DNA of 64,000 nt from Rhodococcus sp. ABRD24 (GCF_004328705.1 NZ_CP035319.1:806001-870000); one strand, 5' to 3'. Counted from the first letter of the stretch, positions 18,566-29,168 are shown. Notes: generated by a model from the letters alone, not told the origin. Numbers and translations: made by a program.

Positions 18566-19246
18566 TCAGGGCAGACGCCAGTCGATCGGCTCGGCACCCA
18601 GCTGCGCGAGCAACTCGTTGGTGCGACTGAACGGTCGCGACCCGAAGAATCCCCGCGACGCAGACAGCGGTGAGGGGTGCGCCGATTCGATCGTCGGCAC
18701 GTCACCGAGCATCGGCTTCAGCCCGGCCGCGTCCCGGCCCCACAGGATCGCAACCATCGGCGACGAACGAGCGACCAGCGCCCGGATCGCCTGCTCCGTC
18801 ACCGCTTCCCACCCCTTACGACGATGCGACCCGGCGTCGCCGGGCGCCACTGTGAGCACACGGTTGAGCAGCAGCACCCCTCGTTCGGTCCACGGCGTGA
18901 GATCACCGTTCGACGGCGTCGGGTACCCCAGGTCGTGGGTGTACTCGGCGAAGATGTTCCGCAGGCTCCGAGGCACCGGCCGGACGTCGGACGCCACCGA
19001 GAAGCTCAGTCCCACAGCATGACCCGGCGTCGGGTACGGGTCCTGTCCGACGATGAGCACCCGTACACCGTCGAAGGGATGCATGAATGCCCGGAGCACG
19101 TTCTCACCGGCCGGGAGGTACCCCCGGCCGGCCGCGTTCTCCGCACGCAGGAACTCTCCCATCTCGGTGATCCGTCCGGCGACGGGGTCGAGCGCCCGGG
19201 CCCACCCGGGATCGATCAGTTCAGCGAGAGGAGTAACTGCAGTCAT
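18566..19246 (-). CDS. ung: Uracil-DNA glycosylase (family 1)
   Basis: Removes uracil from DNA, 226 aa. Motif [18 protein letters not shown] carries the catalytic Asp (about 68), and the C-terminal motif [14 protein letters not shown] carries the catalytic His (about 190). Its ATG at 19246 overlaps the gamma-carbonic anhydrase stop by 1 bp (TGATG), so thiL-CA-ung form one operon on the minus strand. Confidence 0.98.
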   Translation of the reverse strand: MTAVTPLAELIDPGWARALDPVAGRITEMGEFLRAENAAGRGYLPAGENVLRAFMHPFDGVRVLIVGQDPYPTPGHAVGLSFSVASDVRPVPRSLRNIFAEYTHDLGYPTPSNGDLTPWTERGVLLLNRVLTVAPGDAGSHRRKGWEAVTEQAIRALVARSSPMVAILWGRDAAGLKPMLGDVPTIESAHPSPLSASRGFFGSRPFSRTNELLAQLGAEPIDWRLP

Positions 19247-19767
19247 CAGTCGAGCCTGCGCAATGCGTCGCGGTAATACGCGGCATTGGCGGCGTAGAGC
19301 TTGACGTTGAGGTCGAGGTGCCCCTCCGGAACCTGGTAGCCCTCACGGATTTTCACCGGCACGCCGAGCGCCATGCTCCGCGGCGGCACCTCGAACTTGA
19401 AGGGCACCACCGCGCCCGCACCGATCACGGAACCGGCGCCGACGGTCGAGCCGTTGAGCACCACCGAGCCCGACGCGATGAGGCAGTTGTCGCCGATCCG
19501 CGCGCCCTCGATATGGGCGTTGTGCCCGACGACGCACCCGGCGCCGATGATCGTCGCCTCGAGTGAGGTGCAGTGGACGATCGTGCCGTCCTGGATGTTG
19601 GTACCGGCACCGACGCTGATGGTGCCGTAGTCGCCGCGCAGAACGGCCTGCGGCCAGATCGAGACGCCCGCACCGAGTGTGACGGCGCCGATCACCACGG
19701 CGTCGGGATGGACGTAGGCGTCCGGAGCGATGTCAGGCTCGCGATCACCGAGTGCATAGATAGCCAT
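19246..19767 (-). CDS. Gamma-class carbonic anhydrase-like hexapeptide-repeat protein
   Basis: A 173-aa left-handed beta-helix protein with hexapeptide repeats across residues 10-130 (GAVTLG, GAGVSI, VGAGTN, IGAGCV, IGDNCL). Candidate zinc histidines are in TIVHCT and VGHNAHIEG, as in YrdA/gamma-carbonic anhydrase-like proteins; activity is not certain because many members are inactive or acyltransferase-related. It is 9 bp after thiL and overlaps ung. Confidence 0.88.
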   Translation of the reverse strand: MAIYALGDREPDIAPDAYVHPDAVVIGAVTLGAGVSIWPQAVLRGDYGTISVGAGTNIQDGTIVHCTSLEATIIGAGCVVGHNAHIEGARIGDNCLIASGSVVLNGSTVGAGSVIGAGAVVPFKFEVPPRSMALGVPVKIREGYQVPEGHLDLNVKLYAANAAYYRDALRRLD

Positions 19768-19776
19768 GTGTGCAAC

Positions 19777-20787
19777 CTATCCGGTACCGAAGCTCTGCCA
19801 GCCGCCGGAGGTCGTCCACGCCGTACCGTCGACGACGACATCGCCAGGCCCCTCGACCACCGCGCCGATCACCGACCACCCGGCAGGCAGCATCGCGTCC
19901 GGTGGGAAGGTCGCGGCGAGGGCATGGTCCTCACCGCCGGTGAGGATCCACCCCCACGGATCGGCGCCGAGTCGGCCGGCCGCCACCGCCAGCGCCGGAT
20001 CCGGAACGATCCGTGCCCGCTCGATCCTGATCCGCGCGCCCGATGCCTGCGCGACGTGACCGAGGTCGGCGATCAGCCCGTCGGAGATGTCAGTCATCGC
20101 GCGCGCACCGGCGAGCGCCGCCGCGACACCGGCGCGGTACGGCGGCTGGGGCACCCGGTGCGCGTCGATCAGCGCGGCGCACTCGGGTTCGATGTCATCT
20201 GCGGTCGCACCACCGGCGAGCAGTAGCGACAGCCCGGCCGCCGAGCGACCGAGCCGGCCTGCGACCGCCACGACGTCTCCTACCCGCGCCCCCGAGCGCA
20301 GCACCGGCGCCCGCCCCTCGAGATCACCCAGCACCGTGACCGACACCACCACCTGGCCGGACTGCACGAGATCGCCGCCGACGACACCCGCGCCAATCGC
20401 CTCCGCGGCGAGTCCGATCCCGTCGGAGATCCCCGTGGCCACCGACACCGGTGTGGCGGGCGGGCAGCCCATCGAGACCAGGAATGCCGTCGGCCGCGCA
20501 CCCATCGCGGCGATGTCCGCCCCGTTCTGCGCCACCGCTTTCCGGCCCACCTGCTCGGGCGTCGACCAGTCCAGCCGGAAATGCCGACCCTCGACAAGCA
20601 TGTCCGCAGATACCGCGACTCGGCCGTCCGCCGCGCGCACCAGCGCGGCATCATCCCCCGGCCCGATCAGTGTGCTCGGTGGCTGGATCCGGCCCTGCAC
20701 CGCACGCTCGATCACGGCGAACTCGCCGAGATCCGTTACGGTGCGCTCGGCGTCGCCCTGGTTGTGTCGCCGGGATTCGATGATCAA
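19777..20787 (-). CDS. thiL: Thiamine-monophosphate kinase
   Basis: Phosphorylates thiamine monophosphate to the active cofactor thiamine diphosphate. Motifs: LGEFAVIERAV near the N-terminus, GPGDDAALV (Mg-ATP), GGDLVQSG, MTDISDGLIADL and GGEDHAL. The start is unclear. No ATG or GTG lies in the expected position about 14 residues before LGEF; the nearest candidate is a TTG at 20787 placed directly after a perfect AGGAGG, with no spacing. A longer form from a GTG further up is possible. The given form is 336 aa. First gene of thiL-CA-ung. Confidence 0.9.
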   Translation of the reverse strand: MIIESRRHNQGDAERTVTDLGEFAVIERAVQGRIQPPSTLIGPGDDAALVRAADGRVAVSADMLVEGRHFRLDWSTPEQVGRKAVAQNGADIAAMGARPTAFLVSMGCPPATPVSVATGISDGIGLAAEAIGAGVVGGDLVQSGQVVVSVTVLGDLEGRAPVLRSGARVGDVVAVAGRLGRSAAGLSLLLAGGATADDIEPECAALIDAHRVPQPPYRAGVAAALAGARAMTDISDGLIADLGHVAQASGARIRIERARIVPDPALAVAAGRLGADPWGWILTGGEDHALAATFPPDAMLPAGWSVIGAVVEGPGDVVVDGTAWTTSGGWQSFGTG

Positions 20788-20986
20788 CCTCCTGCGTAGT
20801 TTCCGGATCCGGGCGCTCCTGGACAGGTCCCGGATCCGCCGGCAGAACCGGGTCACAGCTTCGGCCGCGGCGGCTGCGGTACCTTTTACCTTGCGACCGG
20901 GGCACCCCGGCGCGGGGAGCCGACGACCGGAGTCTCGAGCGACTCTACCGAGACGACGGCGCACGGCGACGGGAAGGGACGGACCC

Positions 20987-21235
20987 GTGGTGCAGGCCTT
21001 CATACTGATCCAGACCGAGGTGGGCAAGGCCGCCGCGGTCGCCGCAACGCTCTCCCGACTCCCCGGTGTCGGCTCCGCCGAGGATGTGCTCGGGCCGTAC
21101 GACGTCATTGCCCGTGTGACGGCACCCGCCGAAGCGGAATTGTCCGCCGTCGTCGACGATATGAAGAAGGTCCGGGGCATCACCCGAATCCTGACCTGCC
21201 AAATCGCGGCACCCGCCGCACCGACCGAGAACTGA
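20987..21235 (+). CDS. Stand-alone Lrp/AsnC ligand-binding (RAM) domain protein
   Basis: An 82-aa protein consisting only of the RAM/SIRK alpha-beta sandwich of Lrp/AsnC regulators (VQAFILIQTEVGKAAAVAA..., GPYDVIARVTA, GITRILTC), with no DNA-binding helix-turn-helix. Such proteins usually bind amino acids and may pair with full-length Lrp proteins. GTG GTG start; the first GTG at 20987 gives the family N-terminus (M)VQAFILIQTEVG, with GGGAAGGGAC upstream. One base separates it from the DUF3515 gene. Divergent from thiL. Confidence 0.9.
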   Translation: MVQAFILIQTEVGKAAAVAATLSRLPGVGSAEDVLGPYDVIARVTAPAEAELSAVVDDMKKVRGITRILTCQIAAPAAPTEN

Positions 21236-21236
21236 G

Positions 21237-21818
21237 ATGTCCGAACCCGATAATCCCGAGAACCCTGAACTACACCCGTCGGAGAAGCGCAATCCGGCAC
21301 TGATCGCGACCGCCGTCGCGCTCCCCGTCGCCCTCGTCGTCGGTGTCATCGCCGCCGCGGTGATCGCCGGGCGCACACCCGCTCTCGAACCCGTGGGTCT
21401 CGGGCCGGTGCAGGCGCCCGCCGCAGAGTCAACCGAGTGCACCGCGCTGATGGGCTCACTTCCGGACAAACTCGGCAGCTACACCCGCGCCGAGCTGCGG
21501 GACCCGGCTCCCCCGGCCACTGCAGCCTGGCAGCAACCGGAAGGTGATCCGGTGGTGCTGCGCTGCGGCCTCGAGCGGCCGCCGGAGTTCGACCAGGCAT
21601 CCGCGCTCAGTGTCGTCGACGGCGTGCAGTGGTTCGAAATCTCCGGCGCCGCGCAGGGCATCGACGCCAGCACCTGGTACGCGGTAGACCGCGGCGTCTA
21701 CGTCGCGCTCACGGTGCCCAACGGGTCCGGTCCCACCCCGCTGCAGGACGCGTCGAGCGCCGTCGCGCAGACACTGCCGCAGCAAACGCTCGATCCGGCA
21801 CCGATCGCGAACCCGTAG
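21237..21818 (+). CDS. DUF3515 membrane-anchored/secreted protein
   Basis: A 193-aa protein with a short cytosolic N-terminus, one membrane helix (about 21-45; LIATAVALPVALVVGVIAAAVIAG) and an extracytoplasmic DUF3515 domain with two cysteines (STECTALM, VLRCGLERP) that could form a disulfide. The function is unknown; M. tuberculosis has a comparable gene (Rv2980) beside ddl. ATG 1 bp after the RAM-protein stop, so it is co-transcribed. Confidence 0.9.
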   Translation: MSEPDNPENPELHPSEKRNPALIATAVALPVALVVGVIAAAVIAGRTPALEPVGLGPVQAPAAESTECTALMGSLPDKLGSYTRAELRDPAPPATAAWQQPEGDPVVLRCGLERPPEFDQASALSVVDGVQWFEISGAAQGIDASTWYAVDRGVYVALTVPNGSGPTPLQDASSAVAQTLPQQTLDPAPIANP

Positions 21819-21863
21819 TAGGTCCGACCCCGCCGCGGAGCGACCTGCCGGTTGGCAAGCGAA

Positions 21864-22970
21864 TCAGCGTAGCCCCGTTCCGCGTGCGAGCGCGGCGTCG
21901 ACCAGCGTCGAGACCAGCGACGGGTAGTCGATGCCGGCCGCATCCCACATCCGCGGAAACATCGAGATCGACGTGAACCCGGGCATCGTGTTGATCTCGT
22001 TGATCACCGGCCCGTCCTCGGTGACGAAGAAGTCGACCCGGGCCAGACCCCGACAGTCGAGCGCCCGGAAAGCCCGCACCGCCAGGTCGCGGATCTCTGC
22101 GCTCACGGCGTCGTCGAGCTTGGCCGGAACGTCGAACTCGCACACGCCGTCGAGGTACTTGGTATCGAAGTCGTAGAACGCTGCCTCATCACCGGCGGTG
22201 TCGGGCATGCGGATCTCGGCGACCACGCTGGCCCGCACCTCACCGTCCGGGAACTCGAGGACACCGCACTCCACTTCGCGTCCCACGATGCCGGATTCGA
22301 CGATCACCTTGGGGTCGTGCTTGCGCGCGTCGGCGATGGCGGCATCGAGCGCGTCCCAGTCGGAGACCCGCGTGATCCCGATCGAGGATCCGCCGCGCGC
22401 GGGCTTGACGAACACGGGAAGCTGCAGGCTGTCTCGCTGCTCCTGCGACAGCGTCGGCGTCCCAGGGCGCAGCACCACCTGGAATCCGATCGGCAGCCCC
22501 TCCGCCGCAAGCAGCTTCTTGGTGAACTCCTTGTCCATGCCCGCCGCGCTCGCGAGCACGCCCGGGCCGACATACGGGATCCCCGCGAGCTCGAGCAGCC
22601 CCTGAATCGTGCCGTCCTCGCCGTACGCACCGTGCAGCACCGGGAAGACGACGTCGACGGTGGCGAGAATTCGTTCTGCCTCCTCGTTGTCGAGCGAGAC
22701 AAGCGCGCCCTTCCGGGTGGGGTCCGCGGTGAGGGCGAGCGCCGCACCGGTCGCGTCGACGGTCGGCATCGCGCGATCGCGGATCGCGAGCTCCGTCGGA
22801 TCGGTCGATCCGAGCACCCACGAACCGTCCGTGGTGATGCCGATCGGTACCACTTCGTAGCGGTCCGGGTCGAGGTTCCTCAGGACGCTACCGGCGGAGA
22901 CGCAGGACACCGAATGCTCGTTGCTGCGGCCGCCGAAGACGACGGCGACCCTGGTACGCGGATTGTTCAC
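21864..22970 (-). CDS. ddl: D-alanine--D-alanine ligase
   Basis: An ATP-grasp enzyme making the D-Ala-D-Ala dipeptide of peptidoglycan precursors, 368 aa. Seen are [15 protein letters not shown] at the N-terminus, [26 protein letters not shown] and the metal-binding [12 protein letters not shown] at 22970 matches the family N-terminus; longer reading to 23012 does not. It lies 71 bp after gpsA on the same strand, as in mycobacteria. Confidence 0.98.
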   Translation of the reverse strand: MNNPRTRVAVVFGGRSNEHSVSCVSAGSVLRNLDPDRYEVVPIGITTDGSWVLGSTDPTELAIRDRAMPTVDATGAALALTADPTRKGALVSLDNEEAERILATVDVVFPVLHGAYGEDGTIQGLLELAGIPYVGPGVLASAAGMDKEFTKKLLAAEGLPIGFQVVLRPGTPTLSQEQRDSLQLPVFVKPARGGSSIGITRVSDWDALDAAIADARKHDPKVIVESGIVGREVECGVLEFPDGEVRASVVAEIRMPDTAGDEAAFYDFDTKYLDGVCEFDVPAKLDDAVSAEIRDLAVRAFRALDCRGLARVDFFVTEDGPVINEINTMPGFTSISMFPRMWDAAGIDYPSLVSTLVDAALARGTGLR

Positions 22971-23041
22971 GCCCCAAACCGTACCGTCGCGGGCGGCCTC
23001 GCACCGAACCACCCGATCATGTCGATCCGGCCGACGGGATG

Positions 23042-24040
23042 CTATTCGGGCTTGATCCGGCGACCGAGCAACAGGCCGACCGCGTCGTGCACGGACATCT
23101 GCTCGTGGCAGACGCGGTGGACGGCGTCGGTGACCGGCATCTCCACGTCATGCGCAGCGGCCAGCGCGCGCACGGACGTGCACGACTTGACGCCCTCCGC
23201 GATCTGCCCGTTGGTCGCGGCCTGCGCGCTCTCGAGAGATCCGCCGCGGCCGAGCCGCTCGCCGAACGAGCGGTTCCGCGACAGTGGCGACGTGCACGTG
23301 GCGACCAGGTCCCCGACGCCGGCGAGACCGGCGAGGGTCGCCGGGCTGGCGCCCAGTGCAACACCGAGACGGATGATCTCGGCCAGGCCGCGGGTGATCA
23401 GGCTCGCGATCGTGTTCTCCCCCAGCCCGATTCCCGAGGCCATCCCACACGCGAGCGCAATCACGTTCTTGCAGGCGCCGCCGATCTCGCACCCGATCAC
23501 GTCGGTGTTCGTGTAGGGGCGGAAATATCCTGTCGCGCATGCCTTCTGAACCGTAATCGCTCGTGACTCGTCGGTGCACGCGATAACGGTTGCGGCCGGC
23601 TGCCCGAGCGCTATCTCGCGGGCGAGGTTCGGACCGGACAGCACCGCGACCCGCGACGGATCCACCGCAGCGACCTGAGAGATCACCTCGCTCATCCGCA
23701 TCAGCGTCCCACTCTCGATGCCCTTGGCGAGGCTCAGCAGCGTCGCGTCCGGACCGATCGCGCCGGCCCAGCGTTCGAGATTGCCACGCAACGACTGGGA
23801 CGGCACGGCGAGCACGACGATGTCCGCACCGGCCAGCGCCGCCTCGTGGTCACCGGTCGCGGTGAGCGACGACGGCAGCTCTATGCCCGGCAGATAGTCC
23901 GGGTTCTCGTGGCGCGAGACGATTGCTTCCGCGACCTCGCTCCGACGCGCCCACACGGTGACGTCGGTACCCGCATCCGCGAGCACCTTCGCGAATGCCG
24001 TCCCCCACGACCCCGCACCGAGTACCGCTGCCTTGCCCAC
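23042..24040 (-). CDS. gpsA: Glycerol-3-phosphate dehydrogenase [NAD(P)+]
   Basis: Makes sn-glycerol-3-phosphate from dihydroxyacetone phosphate for phospholipid synthesis, 332 aa. It has the Rossmann motif [12 protein letters not shown] at residues 6-17, SLAKGIE, and the catalytic lysine in [13 protein letters not shown] (about 190). GTG start at 24040. Likely forms an operon with ddl; divergent from fbiD. Confidence 0.97.
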   Translation of the reverse strand: MGKAAVLGAGSWGTAFAKVLADAGTDVTVWARRSEVAEAIVSRHENPDYLPGIELPSSLTATGDHEAALAGADIVVLAVPSQSLRGNLERWAGAIGPDATLLSLAKGIESGTLMRMSEVISQVAAVDPSRVAVLSGPNLAREIALGQPAATVIACTDESRAITVQKACATGYFRPYTNTDVIGCEIGGACKNVIALACGMASGIGLGENTIASLITRGLAEIIRLGVALGASPATLAGLAGVGDLVATCTSPLSRNRSFGERLGRGGSLESAQAATNGQIAEGVKSCTSVRALAAAHDVEMPVTDAVHRVCHEQMSVHDAVGLLLGRRIKPE

Positions 24041-24199
24041 GCCGGCCCCTCCGCTCTGCGTTCACCACGCGCGCTGCTGTCAACCAATACTGTTCACCGG
24101 CCAGCCTGGTCCGGCTCGCTACCTCCGCACACGATACTTCCCGGGCCCAGCGATCGGCGGGCGCGAGTCGAGGACGGCGGGGCTGGCAAGATTGGCCGC

Positions 24200-24916
24200 A
24201 TGAGCGATGTGCACCGTCCGGAACGTGCGGCGCACACGCATGTACTGATCGCGGTGAAGGATCTGCGGCGCGCGAAGACCCGACTCGCCGAATCGCTGTC
24301 GGCATTCGACCGCACCGACCTCGTGGTGGCCATGCTGCGCGACACTCTGGCGACACTGGTCGCGACGGAAGCACCGGCCGGGGCTCCGAACCCGATCTCA
24401 GGCATCACGGTCGTCACCCCGGACCCGACCGTCGCTGCAATCGCAGGAGAATTCGGGGTACGGCACTGGCCGGATCCCGCCAGCGCACCGCCGGGCGAAT
24501 CGGGCCTGAACGCGGCCCTCGCCGCGGCCGAGGCCGGACTCCGCACCCACTCGGACCCGACGGATGTGGTGGCTCTGCAGGCGGATCTGCCCGCCCTACG
24601 GGCGACCGAACTGTTCGACGCACTCGCCCGCGCCCGCGCGCTCGGCCGCGCGATCGTCGTCGACCACACCGGCACCGGCACCGCGGCATTGTTCGCGTGC
24701 GGTCCTCACTACCGGCTCGAACCGCGATTCGGCCCCGATTCGGCCGCACGCCACGCCGCTTCCGGCGCCCACATTCTCGATGGAGACTGGCCCGGCCTGC
24801 GCCAGGACGTCGATACGGTGGCCGATCTGGCCGCTGCGGCCCGACTGGGTCTGGGTCCTGCCACACGCGCGTGTCTCGAACGAATGAGATGTACTCCGGG
24901 TGGCCTCCGACCGTGA
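24200..24916 (+). CDS. fbiD: Phosphoenolpyruvate guanylyltransferase (FbiD/CofC), coenzyme F420 synthesis
   Basis: A 238-aa nucleotidyltransferase that activates phosphoenolpyruvate (CofC proteins elsewhere use 2-phospholactate) with GTP at the start of F420 side-chain assembly. Seen are VLIAVKDLRRAKTRLAES at the N-terminus, VVTPDPTV, SGLNAAL and the metal-binding LQADLPAL. The position matches M. tuberculosis Rv2983 between gpsA and ppk1. ATG at 24200; longer frames run into the intergenic region. Its presence predicts F420-dependent enzymes such as the one at 32151. Confidence 0.94.
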   Translation: MSDVHRPERAAHTHVLIAVKDLRRAKTRLAESLSAFDRTDLVVAMLRDTLATLVATEAPAGAPNPISGITVVTPDPTVAAIAGEFGVRHWPDPASAPPGESGLNAALAAAEAGLRTHSDPTDVVALQADLPALRATELFDALARARALGRAIVVDHTGTGTAALFACGPHYRLEPRFGPDSAARHAASGAHILDGDWPGLRQDVDTVADLAAAARLGLGPATRACLERMRCTPGGLRP

Positions 24917-24976
24917 ATGCCGTGAACTGATCGTGATCGATTGTCGTGCCTGCGATTCTCGAGGGATGATCGGGGA

Positions 24977-27202
24977 GTGAGCAATGGAAGAGCACTCGAA
25001 CCACGCACAGACACCGGCGGACCGGCGGACAACGGCGCGGTGGAACGCAGTGCCTCGCACCGCAGCATCGAGACCGGTCACCGCCCGAGTATCCCGACCG
25101 CACCACCGGCGGCAACCTCCAGCAACGGCGAGTCCGGCGGCCTGCCCGTCGCCCGTTATCTCAACCGCGAGTTGAGCTGGCTGGACTTCAACTCCCGAGT
25201 CCTCGCGCTCGCCGAGGACAGCTCGCTGCCATTGCTCGAACGGGCGAAATTCCTCGCGATCTTCGCGTCCAACCTCGACGAGTTCTACATGGTCCGCGTC
25301 GCCGGGCTCAAGCGCCGGGACGAGACCGGATTGTCGGTTCGTTCCGCCGACGGGCTTTCCCCGCGTGAGCAGCTCGCCTTGATCGGCTCCCGCACCCAAG
25401 AGATCTCGGACAAGCACGCGCGAGTGTTCCTCGATTCCGTGCGTCCCGAGCTTGCGGCCGAGGGCATCTCGATCATCGGCTGGTCCGATCTGGATGCCGA
25501 GGAACGCGGTCGGCTGTCGGATCACTTCCATGAGCAGGTGTTCCCGGTCCTGACACCTCTCGCGGTGGACCCGGCCCACCCGTTTCCCTACATCAGTGGC
25601 CTGAGCCTGAATCTTGCCGTGACGGTGAAGGACTCCGTCACGGCCGGCGAACACTTCGCCCGGGTCAAGGTCCCCGACAATGTCGACCGTTTCGTTCGGA
25701 TCAAGCGCACCAACGAAACCCCGGGCGCTATCGCCGCCTTCCTGCCCACCGAGGCGCTCATCGCCGCCCACCTCGATGTGCTGTTCCCCGGCATGGAGGT
25801 CGTCGAGCACCACGCCTTCCGCATCACCCGTAACGCCGACTTCGAGGTCGAGGAGGATCGCGACGAGGATCTGCTGCAGGCGCTCGAACGGGAGCTGGCA
25901 CGTCGGCGCTTCGGATCACCAGTCCGGCTCGAAGTCGCCGACGACATGACCGAGCACATGCTCGAACTGCTCTTGCGCGAACTCGACGTCGACCCCGGTG
26001 ACGTCATCCAAGTGCCTGGGCTTCTTGATCTTTCGTCGCTGTGGCAGGTGTACGGCGTCGACCGCCCGAACCTCAAGGACACACCCTTCGTGCCGGCCAC
26101 GCACCCGGCGTTCGGTGAGCGGGAAACTCCGAAGAGTGTCTTCTCGACCCTGCGCGACGGCGATGTCCTGGTCCAGCACCCGTACGACTCGTTCTCCACG
26201 AGCGTGCAACGCTTCATCGAACAGGCCGCGGCCGACCCGCAGGTGCTCGCCATCAAACAAACGCTGTATCGGACGTCGGGCGACTCCCCCATCGTCAATG
26301 CGCTCGTCGCCGCTGCCGAGGCCGGAAAGCAGGTCGTCGCGCTGGTAGAGATCAAGGCCCGCTTCGATGAACAAGCGAACATCAAGTGGGCCCGCAAGCT
26401 CGAGCAGGCCGGCGTGCATGTGGTGTACGGCCTCGTCGGACTGAAGACTCACTGCAAGACCTGCCTCGTGGTGCGCCGAGAGGGCTCGACGATCCGGCGG
26501 TACTGCCACATCGGAACAGGCAACTACAACCCCAAGACGGCGCGGCTGTACGAGGATGTGGGCTTGCTAACCGCGGCGCCCGAGATCGGCGCCGATCTCA
26601 CGGACCTGTTCAATTCGCTGACCGGCTATTCGCGGAAATCCCAGTACCGCAACCTGCTCGTCGCGCCGATCGGGGTCCGGGCCGGAATCATTGCTCGTAT
26701 CGAGGCCGAGATCGAGCACAAACAGGCCGGACGTGACGCCGGAGTCCGCCTCAAGGCCAATGCCCTCGTCGACGAGCAGGTCATCGACGCGCTGTACCGG
26801 GCGTCGCAGGCCGGCGTCCCTGTGCGGATCGTCGTCCGCGGCATCTGCGCACTCAAGCCCGGTGTGCCGGGACTGAGCGAGAACATCGAGGTTCGCTCCA
26901 TCCTCGGCCGTTTCCTCGAGCACTCGCGCATCATGCACTTCCGCGGCGCCGACGAGTTCTGGATCGGTAGCGCAGACATGATGCACCGCAACCTTGATCG
27001 ACGCGTCGAGGTGATGGCCCAGGTCAAGGATCCGCGGCTGAGCCGTCAGCTCAACGAGATCTTCGACTCCGCACTGGACCCGACCACCCGCTGCTGGGTG
27101 CTGCAATCGGACGGTGGTTGGCTCGCCTCGCCCGCACGGGGCGAGGAGGTGCGCGAGCATCAGGAAGAGATGATGCGTCGCCGGAGGACCGCGAACTCCT
27201 GA
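24977..27202 (+). CDS. ppk: Polyphosphate kinase 1
   Basis: Reversibly polymerises the gamma-phosphate of ATP into polyphosphate at the inner membrane face, 741 aa. The N-terminal 70 residues are low complexity, then [13 protein letters not shown] begins the conserved N-domain. The two histidine motifs of the C-terminal catalytic domains are present ([10 protein letters not shown] and [13 protein letters not shown]). GTG at 24977 with GAGGGA about 10 nt upstream gives a length matching the mycobacterial enzyme. mutT1 follows by 3 bp. Confidence 0.96.
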   Translation: MSNGRALEPRTDTGGPADNGAVERSASHRSIETGHRPSIPTAPPAATSSNGESGGLPVARYLNRELSWLDFNSRVLALAEDSSLPLLERAKFLAIFASNLDEFYMVRVAGLKRRDETGLSVRSADGLSPREQLALIGSRTQEISDKHARVFLDSVRPELAAEGISIIGWSDLDAEERGRLSDHFHEQVFPVLTPLAVDPAHPFPYISGLSLNLAVTVKDSVTAGEHFARVKVPDNVDRFVRIKRTNETPGAIAAFLPTEALIAAHLDVLFPGMEVVEHHAFRITRNADFEVEEDRDEDLLQALERELARRRFGSPVRLEVADDMTEHMLELLLRELDVDPGDVIQVPGLLDLSSLWQVYGVDRPNLKDTPFVPATHPAFGERETPKSVFSTLRDGDVLVQHPYDSFSTSVQRFIEQAAADPQVLAIKQTLYRTSGDSPIVNALVAAAEAGKQVVALVEIKARFDEQANIKWARKLEQAGVHVVYGLVGLKTHCKTCLVVRREGSTIRRYCHIGTGNYNPKTARLYEDVGLLTAAPEIGADLTDLFNSLTGYSRKSQYRNLLVAPIGVRAGIIARIEAEIEHKQAGRDAGVRLKANALVDEQVIDALYRASQAGVPVRIVVRGICALKPGVPGLSENIEVRSILGRFLEHSRIMHFRGADEFWIGSADMMHRNLDRRVEVMAQVKDPRLSRQLNEIFDSALDPTTRCWVLQSDGGWLASPARGEEVREHQEEMMRRRRTANS

Positions 27203-27205
27203 TCA

Positions 27206-28180
27206 ATGTCCACCTCGCGCCGCGACGTGGCCAACGGAAGGAAGCCCTTGAGTCCCGACAAGCGGGCCAAAGCCAATATATTCGCGGCAGGCGCCGTTCT
27301 GTGGCGGAAGTCTCCTTCGAATCCGTATGAGATCGAAATCGCGCTCATTCACCGCCCGCGATACGACGACTGGTCATTTCCGAAGGGAAAGCTCGATCCG
27401 GGAGAAACGGCGATTGTCGCCGCAGTTCGGGAGATCGCCGAAGAGACCGGGATTAGTGCCCAATTGGGACGGCATCTGTCACGTGTGACATATCCGATAC
27501 CTGGCCACCGGCGACTCAAGCGCGTCGATTACTGGGCCGCAGAGGCGGTGTCGGGCGAGTTCACGGCCAATGACGAGGTCGACGAACTGATCTGGCTCAC
27601 GCCCGACCGGGTCGCGGAGCAGCTGTCCTACCCGATGGATCGGACGATTCTGAGACGGTTCCAGCAACTGCCGCCGGATACCACGACGGTGCTACTCGTT
27701 CGGCACGCGAAAGCCGGCAGCAGCAAGAGGTATACCGGCGACGATACCCAGCGCCCCCTCGACGACAAGGGACTCGTCCAGGCCGACGCGCTGGTCGCCG
27801 AACTGGAGGCCTTCGGAGCATCCGCGATCTCCTCGGCCGACCGCACACGGTGCACACAGACGGTCGAGCCCCTCGCTCGACGCCTCGGCGTGCCGGTCCA
27901 CCTCGAACCGCTGCTTTCCGAGGAGGGTTACCTCGCTGACCCCATCGGTGCCCGCGCCCGCGCCCGCAAGATCGCCGCGATGGGTGGTGTACAGGTGATC
28001 TGCAGCCAGGGCGGGGTTATTCCCGACCTCATGCAGTGGTGGGCAGAGCGGGACGGAATCGAACTGCCACCTGCGCGGAACCGGAAGGCGAGCACCTGGG
28101 TGCTGTCGCTGTCCGGCGGCAAACTTGTTGCCGCCGATCACATAGACAGCCCGCTGCCGGTGACACGCAGATCTGATTGA
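27206..28180 (+). CDS. mutT1: MutT1-type Nudix hydrolase with histidine phosphatase domain
   Basis: A 324-aa two-domain protein. An N-terminal Nudix domain (about 24-155; Nudix box starting GKLDPGET and ending REIAEETG) is followed by a histidine-phosphatase domain (about 165-320; catalytic LLVRHAKAG, later SADRTRCTQT). Mycobacterial MutT1 cleaves 8-oxo-dGTP and diadenosine polyphosphates. ATG 3 bp after the ppk stop, so co-transcribed; a perfect terminator follows. Confidence 0.95.
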   Translation: MSTSRRDVANGRKPLSPDKRAKANIFAAGAVLWRKSPSNPYEIEIALIHRPRYDDWSFPKGKLDPGETAIVAAVREIAEETGISAQLGRHLSRVTYPIPGHRRLKRVDYWAAEAVSGEFTANDEVDELIWLTPDRVAEQLSYPMDRTILRRFQQLPPDTTTVLLVRHAKAGSSKRYTGDDTQRPLDDKGLVQADALVAELEAFGASAISSADRTRCTQTVEPLARRLGVPVHLEPLLSEEGYLADPIGARARARKIAAMGGVQVICSQGGVIPDLMQWWAERDGIELPPARNRKASTWVLSLSGGKLVAADHIDSPLPVTRRSD

Positions 28181-28201
28181 ATTTTCCCCGGGACAAACGA
28201 A

Positions 28202-28239
28202 ACTCGGCGGCCACGGGAATAATCCCGTGGCCGCCGAGT
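28202..28239. terminator. Bidirectional terminator between mutT1 and hupB
   Basis: A perfect 17-bp stem (ACTCGGCGGCCACGGGA with its complement) around the loop ATAA. It sits between two convergent genes 21 bp after mutT1 and 42 bp after hupB. Confidence 0.93.
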
Positions 28240-28281
28240 CAGTTCCGGAGCAATCCCCGGCGCCTGGGTGGCGCCGGTGCC

Positions 28282-29013
28282 CTACTTACGCGCGGTGCGC
28301 TTGGCCGGAGCCTTCTTCGCCGCAGTCTTCTTCGCGACGGTCTTGGCCGGAGCCTTGGCCGCGGTCTTCTTCGCGACGGTCTTCTTTGCGACGGTCTTGG
28401 CCGGAGCCTTGGCCGCGGTCTTCTTCGCGACGGTCTTCTTTGCGACGGTCTTGGCCGGAGCCTTGGCCGCAGTCTTCTTCGCGACGGTCTTCTTCGCGAC
28501 GGTCTTGGCCGGAGCCTTGGCCGCAGTCTTCTTCGCGACGGTCTTCTTCGCGACGGTCTTGGCCGGAGCCTTGGCCGCAGTCTTCTTTGCGACGGTCTTG
28601 GCCGGAGCCTTGGCCGCAGTCTTCTTCGCGACCGTCTTCTTGGCCGCAGTCTTCTTCGCAGCCGTCTTCTTCGCCGCCTTCTTCACCGGCTCCGCAGCAC
28701 CGCGCTTGACGGCCGGACCGGATGACGGAAGCTTCTGACCACCGGCGATGAGCGCCTTGAACTGTGCGCCCGGACGGAAGGCCGGAACCGACGTCGGCTT
28801 GACCTTGACGGTCTCACCGGTTCGCGGGTTGCGAGCGACGCGAGCCGCACGGCGACGCTGCTCGAATACGCCGAAACCGGTGATCGTGACGCTTTCACCG
28901 GCGTGCACCGCGCGCACGATGGTGTCGACGACATGCTCGACGGCCTCGGTGGCGGTCCGCCTGTCCGACCCCAGTTTCTCGGTCAGAACATCGATGAGCT
29001 CTGCCTTGTTCAT
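28282..29013 (-). CDS. hupB: HupB, HU-family nucleoid protein with lysine/alanine-rich tail
   Basis: A histone-like DNA-binding protein, 243 aa. It has an N-terminal HU fold (1-90; [37 protein letters not shown]) and then a highly basic C-terminal tail of PAKK/KAAK-type repeats, as in mycobacterial HupB. The tail contains six copies of the core [12 protein letters not shown], four of them inside an 18-aa (54-bp) unit. Such tails bind DNA non-specifically and are acetylated or methylated in mycobacteria. ATG at 29013 with GGAGGAAT upstream. Confidence 0.97.
   Translation of the reverse strand: MNKAELIDVLTEKLGSDRRTATEAVEHVVDTIVRAVHAGESVTITGFGVFEQRRRAARVARNPRTGETVKVKPTSVPAFRPGAQFKALIAGGQKLPSSGPAVKRGAAEPVKKAAKKTAAKKTAAKKTVAKKTAAKAPAKTVAKKTAAKAPAKTVAKKTVAKKTAAKAPAKTVAKKTVAKKTAAKAPAKTVAKKTVAKKTAAKAPAKTVAKKTVAKKTAAKAPAKTVAKKTAAKKAPAKRTARK
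28310..28640 (-). repeat. Tandem repeat array inside the hupB tail
   Basis: Near-identical units encoding [18 protein letters not shown] (54 bp) occur four times in a row, flanked by shorter 39-bp units and diverged copies. Synonymous T/C differences between copies show several rounds of duplication. Copy number is likely to vary between strains and to be prone to assembly collapse. Confidence 0.9.
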
Positions 29014-29168
29014 TGAAATTCCTCCGCAAACTAATGGCCCACCGTCGGACCGACTACGAACTACGGTAAACCCGAAATCGGCAAGAGTCTATGTGCCACG
29101 CCAATTCTCATCAAACGCGGCCCCCTGTTCTGTGATATTTCAGGCCCCGAACCAGTTGTCCGATTGCC

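Noticed and set aside
28310-28640. CRISPR-like regular repeats
   Set aside because: The repeats are contiguous coding repeats of the HupB tail with no unique spacers.
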